The notes under the pieces are model-generated. The model had not been told where the DNA came from, did no database searches, and worked only from the letters and a program-made list of their open reading frames with translations. The position numbers and the translations under genes were made by a program. Shown piece by piece: positions 57,671-64,000 of a stretch of DNA of 64,000 nt (the stretch's first letter is position 1; each line of letters begins with the position of its first letter). Origin of the DNA: Trichinella spiralis (taxonomy: Eukaryota > Nematoda > Enoplea > Trichinellida > Trichinellidae); NCBI GenBank assembly GCA_000181795.3, contig CM012953.1, forward strand, positions 7,364,034-7,428,033, read 5' to 3'.

Positions 57671-58093
57671 ATGGAAGAAGAAGAGCAAGTCACTTCAAGA
57701 AAGCGTAAAGCGAAAAGACGAACTGAAAGCTGGGAACTTTCGTATCGAACTAAACCTGATGCAGCAGCTGATCGTGAAAAAAATCGTCGTTACAGATTTC
57801 TGGCTACAAAAGGTGTGGTCACCCTGTTCAACGCCATTCGTGAGCGTCAGCAGAAAACTTCTAAAAAGTTGGAAGAAGCGAAAACAACTAGATCAAAGGA
57901 AAAAGTTATTCGTGAATTAAAGAAAGATGAATTCTTCGAATCGTTACAAAATTCTGACATTGTGAATCCTGTCAAAGGTTCAGGAAAACAAAAAGACAAG
58001 GCTGAAATGACGTCAAAATGGGAAGTGCTGCGTGATGATTTTCTTGTTAATGGTAACTTTAACAATTTGAAAGATTGGGATAAAAAGAAATGA
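57671..58093 (+). CDS. RRP15-like ribosomal RNA processing protein
   Basis: A single-exon frame of 140 residues. It has a basic start (SRKRKAKRR), then RTKPDAAADREKNRRYRFLATKGVVTLFNAIRERQ, close to the human RRP15 core ([33 protein letters not shown]). It ends with WEVLRDDFLVNG and LKDWDKKK, matching the family C terminus (WTILRDDFMMG..MKDWDKE). RRP15 acts in the nucleolus in 60S subunit maturation. Human RRP15 is longer because of an acidic N-terminal region that this protein lacks. The start is the first Met before the conserved core (ACAATGG context). Confidence 0.92.
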   Translation: MEEEEQVTSRKRKAKRRTESWELSYRTKPDAAADREKNRRYRFLATKGVVTLFNAIRERQQKTSKKLEEAKTTRSKEKVIRELKKDEFFESLQNSDIVNPVKGSGKQKDKAEMTSKWEVLRDDFLVNGNFNNLKDWDKKK

Positions 58094-58639
58094 TCAATCT
58101 GCATTTTACCGGTATGTTGTTTACTGTTGCTGAGAAAATTATTAAATGGTTTTTTTCATATTTATTTTATAAACTGTTTCATTTGTCACTTATTTAAAAA
58201 ACCTATAAAATCAGTTTTTTAGTGTTTTATACAAAAACTAAATAATATGTTAATTATTCTTTGTTGATCATGTGGAAAATTTATGATAAAACGGAAATCA
58301 GTTAGATGAATGAAATTTGATTAGATCTGAAAATTTTTAGGTGCGAAATTGCACTACAGGTATTTAAGTACAGTATGAATAAATGATGTTTAAGTATATA
58401 TTTCTGATATTACGTAAATTTAGTTAAAAATTAGTTCAAAAATTGTTGTAAGCTGAAAACACTTATAATTTCAGTAAACTTAATATCTGGTGAATTTTTA
58501 CTTTATTATATTTTAAAGTGCAATAGTTTACGATACATTGATGTGTAAATGAAATTACGATGAAAGCGTAGAACTTTTTTTATTAATTGTTTTCAATCAG
58601 TAGAACAGATGTTAGGAAAACAATATCGCATGTTATAAT
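58094..58639. other. Convergent spacer between the RRP15-like and DUSP-like genes
   Basis: The 3' ends of a plus and a minus gene face each other here. AT-rich, with no other gene seen. Confidence 0.5.
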
Positions 58640-61600
58640 TCATAACCAGGCAGTTTTTTTGATAAACGGTGATGAACGTTTGGCAACTGCTGGTGCATGA
58701 GATGCGCTGATCAAATTCAACGTTACATCCCATTTGCGCAAGGACCGGTAGAAATTTTCGGAAATGTGTATATTTGGACATTTTTCTCTGAGCAGCTGAA
58801 CCGCACGATCGCAGCTCAGTCCTTTCACTTTCATGATATACTGTACAACGAAAACCGCGCATCGATTTCGACCATTGAAACTGTATATCAGTACTGCTTT
58901 GCCGCAGGCTCTGGCGGAGTCGATGAAGCGGTTCGCATCTTCGAAATACGGCGTCAAATCTAAGGTACTTTGCTCGTCGACGGTGATGGTCATGCGGGCC
59001 CGGCTGTGGGCAGTTTCACGAGGACAAACGCAAGGCACATCGCTCTTTTTATGTCTGGGCACTTGGCACGGTTCCAGGTTGGTCAGATCGATCAAGAATT
59101 CGATGTTGTACTTGCAGAGCAAATGCGCGTTGAAAGCCGCCTCGACACCGCTCATGAACAAATAGTCGTATACTTGACAGGCGGCTTTTTCCAAGCAGCT
59201 ACCCCGTCTTGGCGCCGGAACTGCTTGACCAGAGTAGGAGATGGATCCGTGAGAAGCAGACCGGGAATGTGGAACCGAAGAACTCGGGCGTTGGATGAAT
59301 TCAGAACTGGTTGGTCCGTTGCTGCACTGATTGAAGAACACAGAACCATCGGCTGAAGCACTTTCATCAGCTTCACTGTGCGATGAAGGGCAATCGATTT
59401 CTACGCTGTGGTGTGCATGCGGACCATTGCTGTTCGCGCAGCTCAGATAGATGTGAACATGGCTAAATATTAAAAATGATCATTTTTCAATCTCTGTATT
59501 TCTCTTTCTTAGCATGCGCATCTGCTTCAATGTGCGCAATCATCATGAACAGTGATTTCATAAATTCATATTAAACTTCGAACACGTGACAAAAATGCAA
59601 ATAAATGCTAAAAATTTGGAATTGAAAGAATCTGTTTATTTTTGGCTTCATTATTTTTATTATTCAACTAACTAATAATTTCAAACTGCCTATGGTTTAA
59701 TGTATTCCACTAAAAATCAGCAATAATTTGATAAGCGTTTGTTTAATCACCTTATCCTGCATAACTAATTTCATTTATTAATTTGTTTTGTATATAACTA
59801 CTACTTATCTCTTTCACTTTACTTTATTTTACATTTTTTTTCGATAATTCGTTTCGGTAAGTCTGCAAAATTAACAAAACTAACAACATATCAAGTAATA
59901 TCAATACATTTATTTTAAAATGATAATCATAAAAGCTGCTTTTTTAATTTATATATTTTAAAATGTACTTAACGTACACATTTAATTTTTCATACAAAAA
60001 ATAAAATCATAAACTGAATTCAGTTTCTTCCCTAAAAGTATGCCTCGGGAATGAAAAATGTAAAATGAAATTTTTACTTTTGAAAACGTAAAAATGCAGT
60101 GTTAAAACTGAAATGAAAAAGCAAATGAATAAAAAATCCAGTCGAAGTATAGTAAGACAAGCAAGAAATGGATAAAGCATGAAAATTGAATATTTCTGAT
60201 CACAGCAGTAATTGAATAGAAATTTAATTTAAAATTCTAACTTAAAAAGCAGTACCAAATTTATCTATGTATGTTGGCTAAAATTGAAACTTTTAATCAT
60301 TTAACATTTGAAAAAGCAACAAATTTCTTCCTTGTATATATATATATATGTGTAGGTTAAACTTTGATATAATTGTATTAATAGCAAAATTGAAATTTTC
60401 AAATAAAATTGCAATTATAATTTTTCTTCACTTATTGTACATGTGGAAATCAATTTAAAGTAATTGAAAGACTTCTTACCACAAATTAACAGCTCCATGT
60501 ATAATAAATGACGTATCCATTGCAGTTATTTGAATACCATAATTTTATGAAATTATTGTAGTTAATATTTTATGCGCTTATATAGCATGCATTAAAAAAT
60601 AATACGTTGAAAAACCAGCAAAAGTGCAAGTTGCTGTAAGCTGTTCAACAATTCATTTCATATCTCAACATAACAAACAGTATATCTCATAAAGCTGAAA
60701 AAAATTGGTTTTCTTCATAAATCAATAAAAAATGGATGAATGAAAATAAAAGGTAATTTATAAGAAATATGAATGAATACATGTGGTAAAACATAATATA
60801 ATGTAAGTAAAGTATTTTTTATTCTTAATGTGAAGCAACTTTTTATATATTTTAGAGGTAAATTCATTTATTTATTATAAATTATTGTTTATAAGATGAT
60901 TTTCATTATAATTTACTTCCAATTTAAAATTTAACTTTTAGTTTTAACTGACTTAAAACCAAGCCCATATTCAGAAATTAAATAATTCCATGCTATAAAA
61001 TCAATGATGAATTATATTATTTGATTTATACATTATTCGACTGAGCCGAAAGGTTTCATCTTTTTAAATCCCATGGAACACCATGACACGCATAATCATA
61101 GCAACCATTTGTATAAGGTAATAATATGCAAAGTCATTTTCTGAAATTTAATAAAGTAGATTAAAATTTGCTTATTTTATAGCTTTTTCAATCGCAACTA
61201 AATATTTTATTCTATTGCCTTGCATAGTCACACTTCACTGGCAAGTCAACAGCATGATCGATGACTAACATATCTTGCTTATGCAATAAAAATCAGTTTT
61301 CAAACAAAGTTAGTTAATTCTTATGCATGACCAGACAACAGTGAATGCCTGTCTTTACTTTCAGGTTTTTATTTTTAACAGTAATGCATTTTTTCCTCAC
61401 AATAGTCACATGACAAAACAAAGACACTCCAGTGTTAAACGACAATAAATTAATCTAATTTCTAACAAACACGTATTGTATTAGCAAACAAATTACAAAA
61501 AACTTACCTATTTATAAAACATTTTAATAAAACGTATTTCATAAGATATGCAATATTTAGTGATATTTAAAAAATGTGATTATTAATTGAGAAGCTTATC

Positions 61601-62797
61601 TTAATTTTCAGCTTTAGTGACTTATTTAGCTAATAAAATTTCAAACCGGATTACTACTGAATGTGTATTCGTTTTAAAAATCAATATTTTTCTAAATTTA
61701 CCGTGCTGTAATATTATAAAACTTAAAAAGTAGTTATGCTCGCATACTTGACTTTTTATTTTAGCAGCACTGAACCATAATCACCGTTGGGAGAAAATGG
61801 AATTTGAGAAATGCCTATATTCAATTTCTCTAACCGCATACTGTTCCGTTTGACGTCAACATTTGAAATTCGCCATTGTCAACAGATATGTGCATTATTT
61901 ACTCATTTTACAATAACAAAAGGCTTTGTGTAAGATATTTTTCAAAAAAATTAACGCAGAAACTTATGTAACAAATCAAGTGTAAAAAAGATTTCAATGT
62001 TTTTAACATTGATCATAAATTTCAACTATTTACATCATGCCAAACATTTGTTCAAGTCAACACGATGTGTTAACATGCAATAATTTCACATGCTGTTGTT
62101 TAATACCATATTCATTATAAAAAAATATGCAGAAATAAATGAGAAAATAAAAAAACAAACTATAATAAAAAATAAAATCCTGCAAAAAAATGTTGAAATA
62201 TATCGAACAACAAATTTCTATATATGAGAAACAGCATTCAGATAAATATTGTACCTGAAAATCATATATCTATAAAATTATAAAATTGTAATTCGTTCAA
62301 GTTGAAATGTACGTTAAAGTGGTGAAAATAATTGTTAGAACCTAGTTAAAACCAGAATATATCCATCTGTAGCAGCGGAAATTCAACACCGAAAAGTTGG
62401 GTGGAGGAATAAAAAAACATTTGCAACATAATATATTGAGATAAAAAAACTTTATTAAACTTACACATTAATCCACGCTATTGTATTGATTCAGTGTCAT
62501 ATTATTGAAATGTATATTATATTCTCTGTTGGGTGAATCATTTTCTTGCTACATTTTTTTAAAATTTGTTACAGTTGATGCTTGGTTTTTTTTTAATTTT
62601 GAATTCAAATTTGTAAGAACTTTTCAAAATACAATCAAAATTGACGTTTTTGAATAAAAAATAAATGTGAAATAATAGAAATGAATATCATACTTTGCAT
62701 CAACAGCCGGCGGTGATTTAGTCGGCATGGATTTGATGTCTGGATCGTTGAAATTGCGGCTCAAGGTGACTTTGAAATTTTCCACATTTCTGTTCAT
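58640..62797 (-). CDS. Dual-specificity phosphatase-like protein with altered active site
   Basis: The main minus-strand exon, 58640-59462, begins after TATTTAG in phase 2 and encodes 273 residues after the split codon. An upstream exon 62694-62797 (from MNRNVENF to VDA) ends at a GTATGA donor in phase 2, so it can join to give about 308 residues, across a 3.2-kb intron. The N-terminal part is Ser-rich. The DUSP fold follows: QVYDYLFMSGVEAAFNAHLL, IEFLIDLTN, LDLTPYFEDANRFIDSA, then VLIYSFNGRNRCAVFVVQYIM, and AVQLLREKCPNI at the end. The HCxxGxxR loop is YSFNGRNR: His to Tyr, Cys to Ser, Arg kept. Such a protein should bind but not hydrolyse phosphate, like STYX-type pseudophosphatases. The 5' exon is less certain. 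Confidence 0.75.
59463..62693. other. Long AT-rich intron or intergenic DNA
   Basis: If the 62.7-kb exon belongs to the DUSP-like gene this is its intron. Otherwise it is intergenic. A (TA)n run lies near 60337-60350. No ORF or repeat family is supported. Confidence 0.5.
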
Positions 62798-64000
62798 CGT
62801 TTCAGCAGCGAATTGCAGGTCGAGCAAGCAGTGTCGTTGGTGAGGCAAATTTGTCTTATTTTTATTGTTGAACTTGATTTAAAATTTAAAGAAAAAAAGT
62901 TGTTTAAATGATAAAACAGAAAAGCATATTAAAGTGGAACAAATTTACCAAGGAAGCTCTGAAGAAGACGACGAAGCAGTTGGACTGTGGAAATCAGACG
63001 TCTCGTGAAAAATGCCGCACCTGCTGATGATATTGGTGGACTATACGGGTTGGTGTAAAGACGACTAGCCGGCCATTGATCGCGTCGGTGCAGCGGCTAA
63101 TTGCACCGCGTCACTTTTCATCGTTATGGTAACTGAAACGGAATTGTTCCATTGATTAGCATTGGCGGAACTGGTGGCAAGCTGTCCGGATTTGATGGAT
63201 TTAAAAATTGGAAGATAGAAGTTTTCATTTTATTTTTTTATTCTTTTTTTTGTTATATGCTTTGAACTGTTCACCGGCTAGGCTAATAGAACGACTGGTT
63301 GGCTGGCTTAAGTGAAAAATCAATCTTTGATCAAGTGATAAATTATTCACCAGATTTGTTCGATCAGACTGGAGATTAGAGGTGAAGAGATTCAGAAAGA
63401 AAAAAGAATTATTATTTTTTCAAGCAAAAAAAATTCATTTGAAAAGAATGTGATGACAAAATTAAAAATGATGATTATGCATACGGTTACGGAGACGGTA
63501 AAGGGGAGGGGGGACAGGCAGGCAGGAATTACAGACGTGATGTGGTGGTGTTCTATCGGACGACGTTGATTGATTGAAAAAATGAAAAATATTATGAAAA
63601 TTGTTTTGTATAAAAATCGTGCCAACAGGTAAATAAAAGCTGTTGTGAGCGTGATGTTTTTTCTGAATTTGTATTATTGAATAAATAAATTATGCTCAAC
63701 CACATACAAACAAATATCACACCTGTATGAATTTAATATTAATAATATTTTTGAATATTTAAAAATGTCATTATAAAAAAAGAAGAGAAACTTTTTAAGT
63801 TCGATCAAGGTTGTTTGATTTGCTTGAAATTGGAAAATAGTAATTTTAGGGAATCAAATTTATTACTACCAGCAGATTGATGTTATTTTATACATTTGAA
63901 GAAAAAAGAATAAATGAACAAAGTTGCGTATTATTTGGAACAACAGTTGTATCGTAGAAGTGATAATTGTTAGCATAATTAATAATAATCGCGGAAGAAA
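62798..64000. other. Probable 5' region of the DUSP-like gene
   Basis: The 62950-63210 segment is less AT-rich. On the minus strand it contains a 37-codon open piece (from about 63062 to 62951, SRLYTNPYSPPISSAG...) ending at a GTAAAT donor, but its phase does not fit the next exon. It may be a 5' UTR exon or promoter. A G-rich run (GGGGAGGGGGGACAGGCAGG) lies at about 63504-63524. No gene can be assigned. Confidence 0.4.

Noticed and set aside
58697-59356. Plus-strand ORFs of 88-128 codons
   Set aside because: Shadows of the DUSP-like exon, whose family motifs are on the minus strand.
63392-63625. 77-codon minus-strand ORF with hydrophobic runs
   Set aside because: Low-complexity Ile/Phe composition; no signal or family match.

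Overview
The window is AT-rich invertebrate DNA with short GT-AG introns and gene families typical of nematodes: a TWK-type two-pore K+ channel, a CHK kinase-like protein, small two-exon Srsx-like chemoreceptors and a cystatin-like secreted protein. A nematode, possibly a clade I (Trichinella-like) species, fits best. This is inferred from protein resemblance, not from a search. Exons below were joined by hand from splice signals, phase and recalled family sequences.

Layout. 2.0-16 kb, all on +: a ZnT1-like zinc transporter, a secreted FN3-domain protein, mitochondrial ribosomal protein mL37, a CHK kinase-like protein and a TWK K2P channel. 17-22.6 kb: a repeat graveyard with a broken invertebrate repeat-family gene and two decayed piggyBac-like elements in opposite orientation, which bracket a small two-exon cystatin-like gene. 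23.4-40.5 kb: TAF1B (Pol I factor) and the 31-exon cohesin gene smc-3, both on -, linked by a tandem duplication. A single-exon PKA-like kinase lies antisense inside an smc-3 intron. The duplicated unit carried the 3' half of smc-3, the kinase and the 5' part of TAF1B. The duplicated smc-3 and TAF1B pieces have decayed, but the two kinases are about 98% identical in coding sequence, which suggests gene conversion.

41-44.6 kb: the tail and LTR of a Gypsy-like retrotransposon, an intronless NDUFS2 gene (complex I) and an FGFR1OP2/SIKE coiled-coil gene. 47.7-55.4 kb: two Srsx-like GPCR genes, a pogo/Tigger-like nonautonomous element and a 175-bp broken copy of the second receptor. 56-59.5 kb: an LTR-retrotransposon remnant, RRP15 (ribosome biogenesis) and a dual-specificity-phosphatase-like protein whose catalytic Cys is Ser, with a probable first exon near 62.8 kb. 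The rest is AT-rich intergenic or intronic DNA with simple repeats.

The genes do not form one pathway. Two serve ribosome production (TAF1B, RRP15) and two serve mitochondria (mL37, NDUFS2). The most unusual region is the smc-3/TAF1B duplication with its homogenised nested kinases.
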